Positions 16,780-26,309 of a stretch of 64,000 nucleotides of DNA are shown piece by piece. A model generated the notes under the pieces. It did not search any database. It was not told the DNA's origin and was given only the letters and a program-made list of their open reading frames with translations. The stretch is from Acetobacter pasteurianus subsp. pasteurianus LMG 1262 = NBRC 106471 (GTDB lineage: Bacteria > Pseudomonadota > Alphaproteobacteria > Acetobacterales > Acetobacteraceae): the NCBI RefSeq assembly GCF_000285275.1, contig NZ_CADO01000006.1, forward strand, positions 1-64,000. Reading direction: 5' to 3'. Position 1 is the first letter of the stretch, and every line of letters starts with the position of its first letter. A program made the translations under genes and the position numbers.

Positions 16780-18417
16780 ATGCCCTCCGAAGAAAATCTT
16801 TCAGCCGACGTTGTGATCGTAGGATCAGGCGTTGCAGGTAGTTCTATTGCTAATGAGCTGGCGCGTGCCGGTATTTCCGTCATTGTGCTAGAAGCTGGCC
16901 CGCGCGTTGACCGCCAGCATTTTGTAGAAAACTTCCGCAATCTAGAAAACAAGCCTTCCTATCAGGGGCCATTTCCGGCTGTCCCTTGGGCACGGCATCC
17001 GCCTGATCAGCAAACCCCGAACGATTACCTGCACACCACCGGCCCGAATGCCGAAGCCTATCAGCAGGTTTACCTGCGCATGATGGGTGGCACTACATGG
17101 CACTGGGCTGGTTGTGCCTGGCGCTACCTGCCATCAGACTTTGAACTGAAAACACGTTACGGTCAGGGCCGCGATTGGGCTTTGACATATGATGATCTGG
17201 AACCCTTTTACTATCAGGCAGAAGTCATGATGGGGGTTTGCGGGCCAGATCCTGCGGTGGAAGACCTTGGCTCCCCCCGCAAGCAGCCTTATCCTATGGA
17301 TGCACTGCCCATTTCCTACGCTGCGCAGCAGTTCCGCAAGCTGATTCAGGAAAAAACACCGTGGCGCGTGGTGCACGAACCACAGGCGCGCAACACGCGC
17401 CCGTATGATAGCCGCCCAACATGTGAAGGGCATAATAACTGCATGCCAATCTGCCCTATTGGGGCCATGTATAACGGCAGTTACTCCGTTTACCATGCAG
17501 AAGCCGCCGGGGCTAAATTTATCCCCAATGCTGTGGTGTATAAGATTGAGCGAGACAGCGCGAACAAGCGCGTAACCGCCGTGCAATACTTTGACCCGGA
17601 CAAAGGGTCTCACCGCGTTACGGGCAAATATTTTGTTATTGCCGCGCACTGCATTGAAACAGCCAAACTGCTGCTGCTTTCTGCCGATGAACAAAGTCCC
17701 GATGGCGTTGCCAACAGTTCCGGCCATGTTGGCCGCAACATGATGGACCATACAGGTGTGCAGGTAACCTTCATTAGTGGTGACCAAGCTCTGTGGCCGG
17801 GCCGTGGACCGCTGGAAACGAACGTGATTGACAATTTCCGTGATGGAAACTGGCGTACGGATCGTGGTGCCTACCTTGTGCACATGGTGGATGATAACCA
17901 GGTGGATCTGGCCACGCAGTTGGCAATTTCCAAAGGTTACGTTGGCCGGGAACTGGAAGAACAGATCCGCTATCTGGCTTCGCACACGGTGCGCCTGTTC
18001 AGCCATAACGAAGCCCTGCCAGACCCCAATAACCGCCTTACACTCAGCAAGGATCATAAGGATATTCTGGGGATCCCGCACCCGGAAGTGTACTACAAAC
18101 TGCCCGAATACACCGTGCGCAGTTGTGAACATACACGCTATGTTTTCCGTGACCTTATCAAGCTGATGCACGGCACAGATGAACAGTGGACCCCAGGCTA
18201 CTTCCCGCAGGATCATCCCGCAGGCAGCACCATTATGGGCACAGACCCCAAGGATTCCGTAGTGGATGGCCATTGCCGGACGCATGACCATGACAACCTG
18301 TTTATTGCCAGTTCCTCGGTTTTCTCAACCGTTGGCACCGGCAACATCACCCTGACTGTAGCCGCCTTGGCGCTACGTGTTGCCGATACGCTGAAAAAAG
18401 AACTTGCTCATGCCTGA
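16780..18417 (+). CDS. GMC-family FAD dehydrogenase, catalytic subunit of membrane sugar/polyol/sugar-acid dehydrogenase
   Basis: A 545-residue GMC oxidoreductase. The N-terminal FAD-binding motif is VVIVGSGVAGSSIANELARA. Cysteines in CEGHNNCMPICPIGAMY (about 208-224) match the Fe-S site of the three-subunit acetic acid bacteria dehydrogenases (sorbitol, fructose, gluconate-2). The C-terminal GMC domain includes DHPAGSTIMGTDP and the substrate-site segment SSVFSTVGTGNITLT. It oxidises a periplasmic polyol, sugar or sugar acid and passes electrons to the cytochrome subunit and ubiquinone. The substrate cannot be fixed by eye; gluconate and sorbitol are the main candidates. No signal peptide is present, consistent with export together with the small subunit. 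Confidence 0.9.
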   Translation: MPSEENLSADVVIVGSGVAGSSIANELARAGISVIVLEAGPRVDRQHFVENFRNLENKPSYQGPFPAVPWARHPPDQQTPNDYLHTTGPNAEAYQQVYLRMMGGTTWHWAGCAWRYLPSDFELKTRYGQGRDWALTYDDLEPFYYQAEVMMGVCGPDPAVEDLGSPRKQPYPMDALPISYAAQQFRKLIQEKTPWRVVHEPQARNTRPYDSRPTCEGHNNCMPICPIGAMYNGSYSVYHAEAAGAKFIPNAVVYKIERDSANKRVTAVQYFDPDKGSHRVTGKYFVIAAHCIETAKLLLLSADEQSPDGVANSSGHVGRNMMDHTGVQVTFISGDQALWPGRGPLETNVIDNFRDGNWRTDRGAYLVHMVDDNQVDLATQLAISKGYVGRELEEQIRYLASHTVRLFSHNEALPDPNNRLTLSKDHKDILGIPHPEVYYKLPEYTVRSCEHTRYVFRDLIKLMHGTDEQWTPGYFPQDHPAGSTIMGTDPKDSVVDGHCRTHDHDNLFIASSSVFSTVGTGNITLTVAALALRVADTLKKELAHA

Positions 18418-19729
18418 TTTTTCCAAAACCTTGCGCGTCCTTCTTTCAGCAAGCACGGTAATTGGTGTCTGTGCCCTGAGCCAGACACCTGTGCATGCAG
18501 AAGATGCAGCTCTAGATCAGGCAGTGTTGGATCGTGGTGCCTATATTGCCACTGCGTCAGATTGTATTGCCTGCCACACCAAACCCGGTTCGCAGCCTTT
18601 TGCTGGTGGCCTGAAAATTGCAACACCTATGGGTGATGTGATTTCCACCAACATTACGCCAGACCCAGACCACGGTATTGGCAAATACACAGAGCAGGAC
18701 TTTGAGCAGGCTGTCCGCCACGGTGTGCGCAAAGACGGGGCTTACCTGTACCCTGTTATGCCTTATGTTTCTTACGCAGGTATGACGGACCAGGATGTGC
18801 ATGCACTTTATGTGTGGTTCATGCACAGCGTAAAACCGGTAGCCAGCGCCCCAGCAGAAACAACACTGGTGTTCCCTGCAAATATGCGTAGCGCAATGGC
18901 GGCATGGAACTTTGTAACCACCAAGGAAGAACCAGAAAGCGGGGATTCCAGCACATATGATCCGCTACGCCGGGGTAAGTATCTTACCAATGCGCTGGAA
19001 CATTGCGGCACCTGCCATACACCCCGTAACTTCATGCTAAGTGAAAAGCAGGACAGGTATCTGGCTGGCACTTCGCTGGATGGATGGTACGCTCCCAACA
19101 TCACCTCCAGCAAAACCGGCGGTATCGGCAACTGGAGCGAAGACGATATTGTTGCCTACCTGAAAACCGGCCACGCCAATGGCCACGCGCAGGCAGCAGG
19201 CCCTATGGCAGAAGCCGTGGAACATAGCACCAGCCACCTGACAGATCAGGACCTGCACGCCATAGCCACTTATATTCATCAAGTGCCAGCTATGGATGAT
19301 GATATGGAACATCAGGCACGAGATAGCTTTGGCAAAGCCATCGAAGCGCAGGACATCCGCCAAAGCGCCCCTACCCGAATTGATGATCTGACCGAGATGG
19401 ACGGGCAACATGCGTATGATGCCAACTGCGCAGCCTGCCATGGCCAGACTGGTATGGGCACAAAGGATCAATACGCGCCTTCATTGTTCCACAACTCCAC
19501 TGTGGGTAGCGCACGGCCAGACAACCTTATCATGACCATTCTGCACGGGGTACAGCGTAAAACCGAAGCAGGCGATGTATCCATGCCGGACTTTAGCGGG
19601 CATTCAGACGTGCAGCGTTTAAGCGATGCTGAAATTTCCAAGATCGTGAATTATGTGATGGCAACCTTTGGTAGTGGAGACCCACACGTAACAGCAGATC
19701 AGGTTGCGCAGTTCCATAAGGACAAATAA
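18410..19729 (+). CDS. Triheme cytochrome c subunit of the membrane dehydrogenase
   Basis: A 439-residue exported cytochrome with three c-type heme sites: CIACH (about 50), CGTCH (about 200) and CAACH (about 342). Each is followed by a possible Met ligand. A signal peptide is cleaved near PVHAED. This is the membrane-anchoring, ubiquinone-reducing subunit of the sorbitol/gluconate-type complexes, taking electrons from the GMC subunit. ATG 18410 is preferred to an in-frame TTG at 18404. The start overlaps the end of the GMC gene by eight bases, so the operon is tightly coupled. A strong terminator follows. Confidence 0.92.
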   Translation: MPDFSKTLRVLLSASTVIGVCALSQTPVHAEDAALDQAVLDRGAYIATASDCIACHTKPGSQPFAGGLKIATPMGDVISTNITPDPDHGIGKYTEQDFEQAVRHGVRKDGAYLYPVMPYVSYAGMTDQDVHALYVWFMHSVKPVASAPAETTLVFPANMRSAMAAWNFVTTKEEPESGDSSTYDPLRRGKYLTNALEHCGTCHTPRNFMLSEKQDRYLAGTSLDGWYAPNITSSKTGGIGNWSEDDIVAYLKTGHANGHAQAAGPMAEAVEHSTSHLTDQDLHAIATYIHQVPAMDDDMEHQARDSFGKAIEAQDIRQSAPTRIDDLTEMDGQHAYDANCAACHGQTGMGTKDQYAPSLFHNSTVGSARPDNLIMTILHGVQRKTEAGDVSMPDFSGHSDVQRLSDAEISKIVNYVMATFGSGDPHVTADQVAQFHKDK

Positions 19730-19765
19730 CAGCCACCCACATACAAGGTGGTTGAACCACACAAC

Positions 19766-19806
19766 AAAAAGGGCGGAGGGATTTAAACCCCTCCGCCCTT
19801 TTTTAC
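19766..19806. terminator. Strong intrinsic terminator after the dehydrogenase operon
   Basis: gggcggaggg (19771-19780) pairs with ccctccgccc (19789-19798) across a short A/T loop, with an A run before and a T run after. It can work in both directions and also ends the convergent aldehyde dehydrogenase gene. Confidence 0.9.
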
Positions 19807-19833
19807 ATGATCTTCAGAACGAAGACTGAAACC

Positions 19834-21288
19834 TTAGAAAGAAGGCTTTTCGTGAAAAGCAGATACCAGACGTGTAATGGTATGTGCCTTTAGGGCTTCT
19901 GGCCCACCTTCCGTGCCATAACCGGAATCTTTCATGCCACCAAAGGGCACTTCCGGCACGCCAATACCGTGGTGATTAACAGCAACCATGCCGGCTTCCA
20001 GCTTTTCACCCAGCAAGCGTTCCGTACGTTCACAACGTGTGTAAACATAAGCTGCCAAGCCATATGGCAGACGGTTGGCTTCCGTTACCGCGTCAGCCAG
20101 ATCAGAATACTCATCCATAATGGCAATCGGGCCAAAAGGTTCTTCCTGCATCACCCGCATTTCCAGCGTTGGCTTCAGCACCAATGTGGGTGGGAAGAAG
20201 CACCCATCATTCGGCATGGAAATATCAGGCTGCCACAGTTCCGCACCTTTCTGACGGGCATCATCCACCAGTTCGGTCAAGGCTTTTACGCGGCGCTCAT
20301 TCACCAATGGCCCCATGGTAACGCCTTCATCCAGACCATTGCCGATCTTGAGCGCACTCATCTGGGCTTTGAATTTTTCAATAAATGGCGCTGCAATTTC
20401 CTTGTGTAAAAGGAAACGTGTGGGAGCAATGCACACCTGCCCGGCATTACGGAACTTAGCTGCTGCCAGACGTTCGGCAGCGGCATCCAGATCTGCATCT
20501 GGGCACACAATAACCGGACCGTGGCCACCGAGCTCCATGGTTACTGGCTTCATCTGCGCACCAGCCAACGCTGCCAGATGCTTGCCTACAGGCGTAGAAC
20601 CCGTGAAGGAAATTTTACGCACAACTGGATGAGCGATCAGATACTCAGAAATTTCTGCCGGCACACCATACACCAGAGAAACTGCACCCGCCGGAATGCC
20701 GGCATCACAGAAACACCGGATCAGCTCTGCCGGAGAAGCAGGCGTATCTTCCGGAGCCTTTACGATAACCCCACACCCTGCGCCCAAAGCGGCACCCAGC
20801 TTGCGAGCAATCTGGTTGATGGGGAAGTTCCACGGCGTAAAGGCAGCCACAACACCTACAGGGCGGTGCAACACGCGCTGTTCTACATAAGGCGCACGCG
20901 GTGGCACGAGCTCATCGTTCAGGCGGCGGCCTTCTTCACCAAAATATTCAATAACACCGGCAGCGCCCTGAATTTCAATAATTGCCTGAGCAAGGGGTTT
21001 ACCCTGCTCCTCACTCATAATACGGCCGATCTGCTCTGCCCGTTCACGCAGAAGATCTGCCGCCTTGCGCATAATCACAAAGCGATCCCACGCCGTAAGG
21101 TTACGCCATGCCTGGTAACCTGCCTGCGCACCCGCAACCACTTTTTCCAGATCAGCCTTGGAAGCATGAGCCACCTGCCCAATAACCTGACCCGTAGCCG
21201 GATTGGTTACTGGAATGGTACGACCATCTGCCGCATCTTGCCATTTCCCGGCCACCAATAGCTGCGTGCGTATTTCTTTTTCTGACAT
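19834..21288 (-). CDS. gabD: NAD(P)-dependent aldehyde dehydrogenase, succinate-semialdehyde type
   Basis: A 484-residue ALDH-superfamily enzyme. The catalytic Cys is in NAGQVCIAPTRF (about 288) and the general-base Glu in VTMELGGHGPVIV (about 255). FTPWNFPINQIARKLGAALG and SFTGSTPVGKHLA mark the cofactor site. Length and motifs place it with the succinate-semialdehyde or 2-oxoglutarate-semialdehyde dehydrogenases. It has no signal peptide, so it acts in the cytoplasm, unlike the periplasmic dehydrogenase next door. A ribosome site (GAGAG) precedes the ATG. It stands alone. The exact aldehyde is uncertain. Confidence 0.83.
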   Translation of the reverse strand: MSEKEIRTQLLVAGKWQDAADGRTIPVTNPATGQVIGQVAHASKADLEKVVAGAQAGYQAWRNLTAWDRFVIMRKAADLLRERAEQIGRIMSEEQGKPLAQAIIEIQGAAGVIEYFGEEGRRLNDELVPPRAPYVEQRVLHRPVGVVAAFTPWNFPINQIARKLGAALGAGCGVIVKAPEDTPASPAELIRCFCDAGIPAGAVSLVYGVPAEISEYLIAHPVVRKISFTGSTPVGKHLAALAGAQMKPVTMELGGHGPVIVCPDADLDAAAERLAAAKFRNAGQVCIAPTRFLLHKEIAAPFIEKFKAQMSALKIGNGLDEGVTMGPLVNERRVKALTELVDDARQKGAELWQPDISMPNDGCFFPPTLVLKPTLEMRVMQEEPFGPIAIMDEYSDLADAVTEANRLPYGLAAYVYTRCERTERLLGEKLEAGMVAVNHHGIGVPEVPFGGMKDSGYGTEGGPEALKAHTITRLVSAFHEKPSF

Positions 21289-21487
21289 CTACATCTCTCA
21301 AGCAGAACGGGCAGACATCCACCATGGAGCCTTTGTCCGGATTTTTTTTGCTGACACCATTTTATGTACTGCCATGCAAGAAAAAAGAGGTCTATACACC
21401 CCAGCGCATAATGGCTTCCTGCCCGGTTCAGTTCCATCCGGCAGGGCTATTATCCTTCAAACCCTCAGTTGTATCAGTAGAAAGCCC

Positions 21488-22684
21488 ATGCTTTTCAAAA
21501 CCCTGTCCGGTCAGACAATCATCGGGCTGTGCGCCTTGTTTGCTGCCACTTTTACGGCCATTACCAGCGAAGTTGCCCCCGTAGGGTTGCTGATAGATAT
21601 GGCAAACTCCTTCCACATTACGGAAGGTAAGGCTGGTCTGGCAGTCAGTGCATATGCGCTGGTTGTGGCGCTGGCGGCGGTGCCGCTCACCATTCTTACA
21701 GCTAAAATCAACCGCAAGACACTCATGCTGTGGGCTCTGATAGGCTATATCGCCTCTAACCTCATTGCCGCTTTGGCCCCCACCTTTGCCATTTTGTGCT
21801 TAGGCCGTGCCGTGGGCGGGGCTGCCCACGCGCTCATGATGTCCATTGTTTCTGCCTATGCCGCGCATCTGGTGCCCCCTCGTATGACAGGACGCGCCAT
21901 TTCCTTTGTATTTGGCGGTACATCTTTGGGATCTGTTCTGGGGGTGCCCGGCACTGCTGCCATTGGACAACTGGCAGGCTGGCGCGTTTCCATGATGGTG
22001 GTAACTGGGCTGGCCGCTATTCTGACCGTATGCATCGCATTTTTTCTGCCCAAGGTGGAAGCATCTTCCAGTTCCGTGCATCTACCTTCATTCCGCACAC
22101 CCGGTGTTGCGCGCGTATTTGCGGTGGTGATTGCCGTAAACACATTGTTCTTTCTGGGGCATAACCTTCTCTACACCTATGTTTCACCATTGCTGATGTC
22201 TCATGGGCTGCCGGAAAGCGCGCTGAGTATCGCCCTGTTGATTACAGGTGGCGTGAGTATTCTTGGATTATGGGCTGCAGGGCAGATGGTGGATTCCAAG
22301 CCAGCACTCGGGTTGCTGGTAGCTGGCCTGATTACCGCATGCGGTATGGGTTCACTCTGCGGTTCCCTCCTCAGTGGGTGGAGCGCAGTTGCTGCTGTTG
22401 GCCTGTGGTGTGCTGGGTATGCCGCACTTATTCCGGTTATTATGTCTGGGGCTATTCGCAGCCGTGCCACCACGGCTGATATTGCCGGTGCAGCCGTAAA
22501 CGCCAGCAGCAATGTGGGTATACTGTTTGGGTCTGCCGCAGGGGGTATGATTTTAAATACCGCTGGGCTTTCCGTCCTGCCGCCCATGGCCGTTGGTATT
22601 GTTATAATGGCCACTGCATTAGGGCTATGCAGCCCCGTTGCCTTCCCACGTGTGCTGCATGATCACTCAGAATCCGAAAGTTGA
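21488..22684 (+). CDS. MFS transporter, DHA1/AraJ-like efflux type
   Basis: A 398-residue inner-membrane carrier with 12 predicted membrane segments. The N-terminus (ITSEVAPVGLLIDMANSF) and the loop after helix 2 (ILTAKINRKTLMLWALIGY) are typical of the drug/sugar-efflux DHA1 branch (AraJ, YdhP, PbuE-like). ATG 21488 is chosen because it begins the first membrane helix; the long open frame upstream to 21203 lacks transporter character. It ends 15 bases before the convergent cobU. The substrate is unknown, and nothing ties it to cobalamin. Confidence 0.8.
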   Translation: MLFKTLSGQTIIGLCALFAATFTAITSEVAPVGLLIDMANSFHITEGKAGLAVSAYALVVALAAVPLTILTAKINRKTLMLWALIGYIASNLIAALAPTFAILCLGRAVGGAAHALMMSIVSAYAAHLVPPRMTGRAISFVFGGTSLGSVLGVPGTAAIGQLAGWRVSMMVVTGLAAILTVCIAFFLPKVEASSSSVHLPSFRTPGVARVFAVVIAVNTLFFLGHNLLYTYVSPLLMSHGLPESALSIALLITGGVSILGLWAAGQMVDSKPALGLLVAGLITACGMGSLCGSLLSGWSAVAAVGLWCAGYAALIPVIMSGAIRSRATTADIAGAAVNASSNVGILFGSAAGGMILNTAGLSVLPPMAVGIVIMATALGLCSPVAFPRVLHDHSESES

Positions 22685-22698
22685 TATAGGGCTGATAG

Positions 22699-23253
22699 CT
22701 ATAAGGCTTTCCCCTTAAGCACTAATGGCAGCCCTGCTGCCACAAAAACAACCTGCCCTGCCTGCGCCGCTATTCGCTGGTGCAGGCGCCCGGCTTCATC
22801 CCTAAAGCGGCGGGCCAAAGCATTTTCTGGCACAATCCCCAGCCCTACTTCATTGCCCACAAGAATGGTGGGGGCCAAGCGCTCTGGCAACACTTCCAAC
22901 AGGCGGTATGTTGCTTCCTCAATGTTTTGGTCATCCAGCAACATATTGGTCACCCACAAGGTCAGGCAATCTACCAACACAGGCAGATGCGCATAGGTTT
23001 TTAACACCCATGCAATGTCAAATGGCTCTTCAACCGTTTGCCACCCCTGTTCTGTTCGACTGGCCTTGTGGTGTTCAATCCGTTCCTGCATTTCTGCATC
23101 AAATGCCCGACCAGTGGCCAGATAGATCCAGGGCGATGGCAGGGCTGTCAGCATTGCTTCGGCCAGACCACTCTTTCCTGAACGTGCGCCCCCCAAAATA
23201 AGAACAGTACCCTGCGCCCCTGTTTCTGTTGGATTGAGAGATAGGACACTCAT
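22699..23253 (-). CDS. cobU: CobU/CobP, adenosylcobinamide kinase and guanylyltransferase
   Basis: A 184-residue bifunctional enzyme that phosphorylates adenosylcobinamide and then adds GMP, giving AdoCbi-GDP for the nucleotide-loop steps. The P-loop is ILGGARSGKSGLAE. The guanylylated His lies in ERIEHHKASR. DCLTLWVTNML and VGNEVGLGIVPENALARRFR are further hallmarks. It is divergent from cobT-cobS, with a 61-base gap that must hold both promoters. The family is usually 170-190 residues, so it is complete. Confidence 0.93.
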   Translation of the reverse strand: MSVLSLNPTETGAQGTVLILGGARSGKSGLAEAMLTALPSPWIYLATGRAFDAEMQERIEHHKASRTEQGWQTVEEPFDIAWVLKTYAHLPVLVDCLTLWVTNMLLDDQNIEEATYRLLEVLPERLAPTILVGNEVGLGIVPENALARRFRDEAGRLHQRIAAQAGQVVFVAAGLPLVLKGKAL

Positions 23254-23314
23254 GGTATATGCGCCTCACTATTTTTGTTTGCTTACATCCTTATAACAGC
23301 ACAAAATCAACAAC

Positions 23315-24364
23315 ATGCCATCATCTCCTTCTTTTTCTAACGCGCTACTCTGCCTTGGTTCCATGCGGGAACTGAGAAGCCTGTGTAGTAATTTGCCGCA
23401 AGCAGACAAGGCTGCCCAAAACGCCATTGCACAGCGTGAGCAGCAACTTACCAAGCCAGAAGGTAGCCTTGGCCGGCTTGAAGAACTCACAAGCTGGCTC
23501 GGCGGTTGGCAACAACGTGCCACACCAAAGCTGGAAAATGTGCAGGTTTTGGTTTTTGCCGGAAACCACGGGGTAACACAGCAGGGTATCTCCCCATGGC
23601 CTTCTGACGTTACGGCACAAATGGTCAGCAATTTTCGTAACGGAGGGGCTGCCATCAACCAGATAGCCAGAACGGTTGACGCATCCTTACACGTTATTCC
23701 TGTGCATGATCTGCAACCAACGGCAGATTTTACACATGCGCTTGCCATGACAGAGCAAGATTTTTTGCAAGCTGTCACGCTTGGCTACAATGCCGTTTCA
23801 TCTGACTGCGATCTACTGTGCCTGGGTGAAATGGGTATTGGGAACACCACAGCCGCCGCAGCTTTAGCCGCAGCCTTGTTTAAGGAAAGCGGTAATATCT
23901 GGGCTGGGCGCGGAACTGGTGCAGATGATGCAGGATTAAAGCGTAAGGCAACTGTTATTGACGAAGCACTTACCCTGCATCAGCAAGTATGTTCTGACCC
24001 CTTGGAAGCTGCTCGTTGTGTTGGCGGATACGAACTGGCAGCCACATTGGGCGCCACATTAGCTGCCAGACACAAGAATGTACCTGTGCTGCTAGATGGC
24101 TTTGTTTGTACGGCAGCCGCTGCACCTCTTGCACGGTTACACCCCGATGGGTTGGCCCATACCTGCCTGTCACATTGCGCTACCACAACAGGGCAAACGC
24201 ATCGCCTTGCTTCCTATCTTGGTCTGGAACCTCTGTTAGGGTTAGGGCTCAGGTTAGGTGAAGGCTCTGGTGCCGCCCTTGCAGTTGCTATCTTACGCGC
24301 TGCACTTGCCTGTCACATAGGTATGGCTACTTTTGCAGAAGCCGCTGTAAGCCAGAAAGTATGA
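23315..24364 (+). CDS. cobT: CobT, nicotinate-nucleotide:dimethylbenzimidazole phosphoribosyltransferase
   Basis: A 349-residue enzyme that makes alpha-ribazole phosphate from nicotinate mononucleotide and the lower-ligand base. The motifs GNHGVTQQGISPWPSDVTAQ, NFRNGGAAINQIA and GEMGIGNTTAAAAL are diagnostic. The catalytic Glu is in MATFAEAAVS near the C-terminus. An in-frame ATG at 23363 is a possible later start; neither start has a clear ribosome site. Its stop overlaps the cobS start (ATGA), so the two are coupled. This is the bacterial base-activating CobT, not the cobalt-chelatase subunit of the same name. Confidence 0.93.
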   Translation: MPSSPSFSNALLCLGSMRELRSLCSNLPQADKAAQNAIAQREQQLTKPEGSLGRLEELTSWLGGWQQRATPKLENVQVLVFAGNHGVTQQGISPWPSDVTAQMVSNFRNGGAAINQIARTVDASLHVIPVHDLQPTADFTHALAMTEQDFLQAVTLGYNAVSSDCDLLCLGEMGIGNTTAAAALAAALFKESGNIWAGRGTGADDAGLKRKATVIDEALTLHQQVCSDPLEAARCVGGYELAATLGATLAARHKNVPVLLDGFVCTAAAAPLARLHPDGLAHTCLSHCATTTGQTHRLASYLGLEPLLGLGLRLGEGSGAALAVAILRAALACHIGMATFAEAAVSQKV

Positions 24365-25194
24365 GCTCTTCTGGCTCCCTCTCCATATTAGATAGATTAC
24401 GGCTGCATCTGGCCTGTGGGGTTGGGCTTCTTACCCGCATACCTGTGAGCTGGCTGTTACCTGCTGCTTACAAAAATAGTTCCGCTTCCTGGCCCCTGGC
24501 ACAATCCATCTGGTGCTGGCCACTTATTGGCGCTGGCATTGGAGTATTTACCGGGGGACTGTCCGCAACATTACAGTTTAGCCATATTCCACCCCTTGCA
24601 GCAGCAGGCATAGCTTTAGCGGCACAAATTCTTGTAACAGGCGGCCTACATGAAGATGGATTGGCCGATACCGCCGATAGTTCTGGTGGCATCACCCCTG
24701 AACGCAAGCTGGAGATCATGCGTGACAGCCGCATTGGCAGTTACGGTGTACTGGCTTTGTGTTCGGCAATTTTGATACGCGCGGGCGTGCTTTTATCCAT
24801 ACATTCCATCGCGTTGGCTTGCCTGATATGTGGGCTTGCAGGATGCTTGTCACGTGGCGCATTTTTGGTTGTTACAAAAACAGTTCCACCAGCCCGGCCT
24901 GATGGTCTGGCGCGATCGCTTTACCCTTTGCCACAGCAAAATTTAACAATCGCTTTAATAGGCGCAATCTGTCTTGGCACTTTGCTGACAGTATTTTTAA
25001 TACCCGCACCACTTACAACGGCATGTTTACTAACACTTATAGCGCTTCCTCTTTTGCTAGCTTTGGCTATTGCCTTAATAATAGCCCAATACGCAAAACG
25101 TAAACTTGGTGGCTATACAGGTGATATTCTAGGAGCCTGTGCCGTTATTACAGAATGTGTAATTATGACGGTATTATCAGCACTTTTTTATTAA
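24361..25194 (+). CDS. cobS: CobS/CobV, adenosylcobinamide-GDP ribazoletransferase
   Basis: A 277-residue integral membrane enzyme that joins alpha-ribazole (phosphate) to AdoCbi-GDP, the final assembly of the nucleotide loop. Early motifs are GLLTRIPVSWLLP and SIWCWPLIGAGIG. The family metal-binding segment is GGLHEDGLADTADSSGG with RKLEIMRDSRIGSYG. About seven membrane segments follow. It overlaps cobT by four bases. Its TAA stop shares the palindrome TTAA (25191-25194) with the convergent cobD stop, leaving no intergenic DNA. Confidence 0.93.
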   Translation: MSSSGSLSILDRLRLHLACGVGLLTRIPVSWLLPAAYKNSSASWPLAQSIWCWPLIGAGIGVFTGGLSATLQFSHIPPLAAAGIALAAQILVTGGLHEDGLADTADSSGGITPERKLEIMRDSRIGSYGVLALCSAILIRAGVLLSIHSIALACLICGLAGCLSRGAFLVVTKTVPPARPDGLARSLYPLPQQNLTIALIGAICLGTLLTVFLIPAPLTTACLLTLIALPLLLALAIALIIAQYAKRKLGGYTGDILGACAVITECVIMTVLSALFY

Positions 25195-26309
25195 AGTGCA
25201 CACCAATCCAGCAAAGCTTCTTCCAACCTGTGCCATTGCTGTTCGGAGGCAGGCAAGCCCATACGCAGCCAATGAGCATTGTACGGAAAAATCCGGGTTA
25301 CAATACCTTGCCGGCAAAGATGCTGCCATAAATCTGCGGCCCGTTCGCATTCCACCAGCTCAAACAAAACAGCTTGGCCTTTGTGGTTTAATCCTGATTT
25401 AGTCAGCAATTTTTTTAAACGAGAATTTGCAGCACACAGTTTGGTTGAAGCCTGCCTTAACCATTCCCTATCCAGCAAGGCTTGGCATCCAACTGACAAC
25501 CCAATGGTGCTGACGGGCCATGAGCCCAACAGGTCCCGCGCATATGCGGCCATACTAGGTTGAGCCAACAAAAACCCCAGCCTTATTCCGGGTAATCCAT
25601 ATGTTTTGCCAAAAGAACGTAAAACAAGCAAAGCAGGATGTGGCAAGGCAGGTGCAACACTCTGGCCAGTTATATCTGCAAAGGCCTCATCCACCACCAA
25701 CCAGCTTCCCGCAGCCTGACAGGTATTGGCCAGATCAAGCAGATGCGAAGCGTATATTAAACGCCCATCAGGATTATTGGGGTTACACACAATGCAGACC
25801 GTATTTTTTTGCTGTGCTGCCAATTGTAGATCAGCAAAAGTAGATACTTCTGAAACTGAAATGCCATTCTGTTTCCATGCCTGCACATGCCCGGAATACG
25901 TTGGCCCCAGTATGCACGCCCGTTCGGCCTTTAACACCCTTGGCAACAAAGCAATCAGGCTCTGGCTTCCTCCGCCTGCAACCACCATGCTGGCATCAGA
26001 AATTCCATATGCCACAGCAGCGGCATGCTGTAACGCCGCTTCTTCTGCTTCTTCGGGCAATGTGTGCAAAGCAGATAAATCAGGCAATTTTGCTGGATAA
26101 GCAAAGGGACTGATACCTGTAGAAAGGTCTACAAACGGTTGCGGTGCATCTGCAAACATCTGCATAATTTTTTGCACCTGTCCGCCATGTGCCGGAATGT
26201 AGTGTGGTGTTGATGAGGTTTTTGAAGGCAACACAGAAACTGCAGGTGCCTGTTGCAGCGGATACCCCTTGCCTTCTTGCCGCTTTTCCCGCACGCCTGC
26301 ATCTGCCAT
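25191..26309 (-). CDS. cobD: CobD (CobC in Pseudomonas naming), threonine-phosphate decarboxylase
   Basis: A 372-residue PLP-dependent class I/II aminotransferase-fold enzyme that makes (R)-1-amino-2-propanol phosphate for the side chain attached by CbiB. The Schiff-base Lys is in RSFGKTYGLPGIRLG (about 238). STGISPFAYP, GGGSQSLI and CNPNNPDG are typical. An N-terminal stretch of about 45 residues before HGGQ is longer than usual. AAGGA nine bases upstream supports ATG 26309, which overlaps the divergent cbiB ATG in the tetramer CATG. It is the only minus-strand gene between cobTS and cbiB-bluB. Confidence 0.9.
   Translation of the reverse strand: MADAGVREKRQEGKGYPLQQAPAVSVLPSKTSSTPHYIPAHGGQVQKIMQMFADAPQPFVDLSTGISPFAYPAKLPDLSALHTLPEEAEEAALQHAAAVAYGISDASMVVAGGGSQSLIALLPRVLKAERACILGPTYSGHVQAWKQNGISVSEVSTFADLQLAAQQKNTVCIVCNPNNPDGRLIYASHLLDLANTCQAAGSWLVVDEAFADITGQSVAPALPHPALLVLRSFGKTYGLPGIRLGFLLAQPSMAAYARDLLGSWPVSTIGLSVGCQALLDREWLRQASTKLCAANSRLKKLLTKSGLNHKGQAVLFELVECERAADLWQHLCRQGIVTRIFPYNAHWLRMGLPASEQQWHRLEEALLDWCAL

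Noticed and set aside
17134-18291. Long minus-strand reading frame (385 codons) opposite the GMC dehydrogenase gene
   Set aside because: It lies wholly inside a well-supported gene on the other strand, has low-complexity His/Val composition and no domain; it is a codon-bias shadow.
20521-21261. Plus-strand frame of about 246 codons opposite the aldehyde dehydrogenase
   Set aside because: Shadow of a complete ALDH gene; Cys/His/Arg-rich composition is unlike a real protein.
26269-26307. TTG start extending cbiB by 13 codons
   Set aside because: TTG without ribosome site, and the added residues do not match the CbiB N-terminus, which begins at the ATG 26308.
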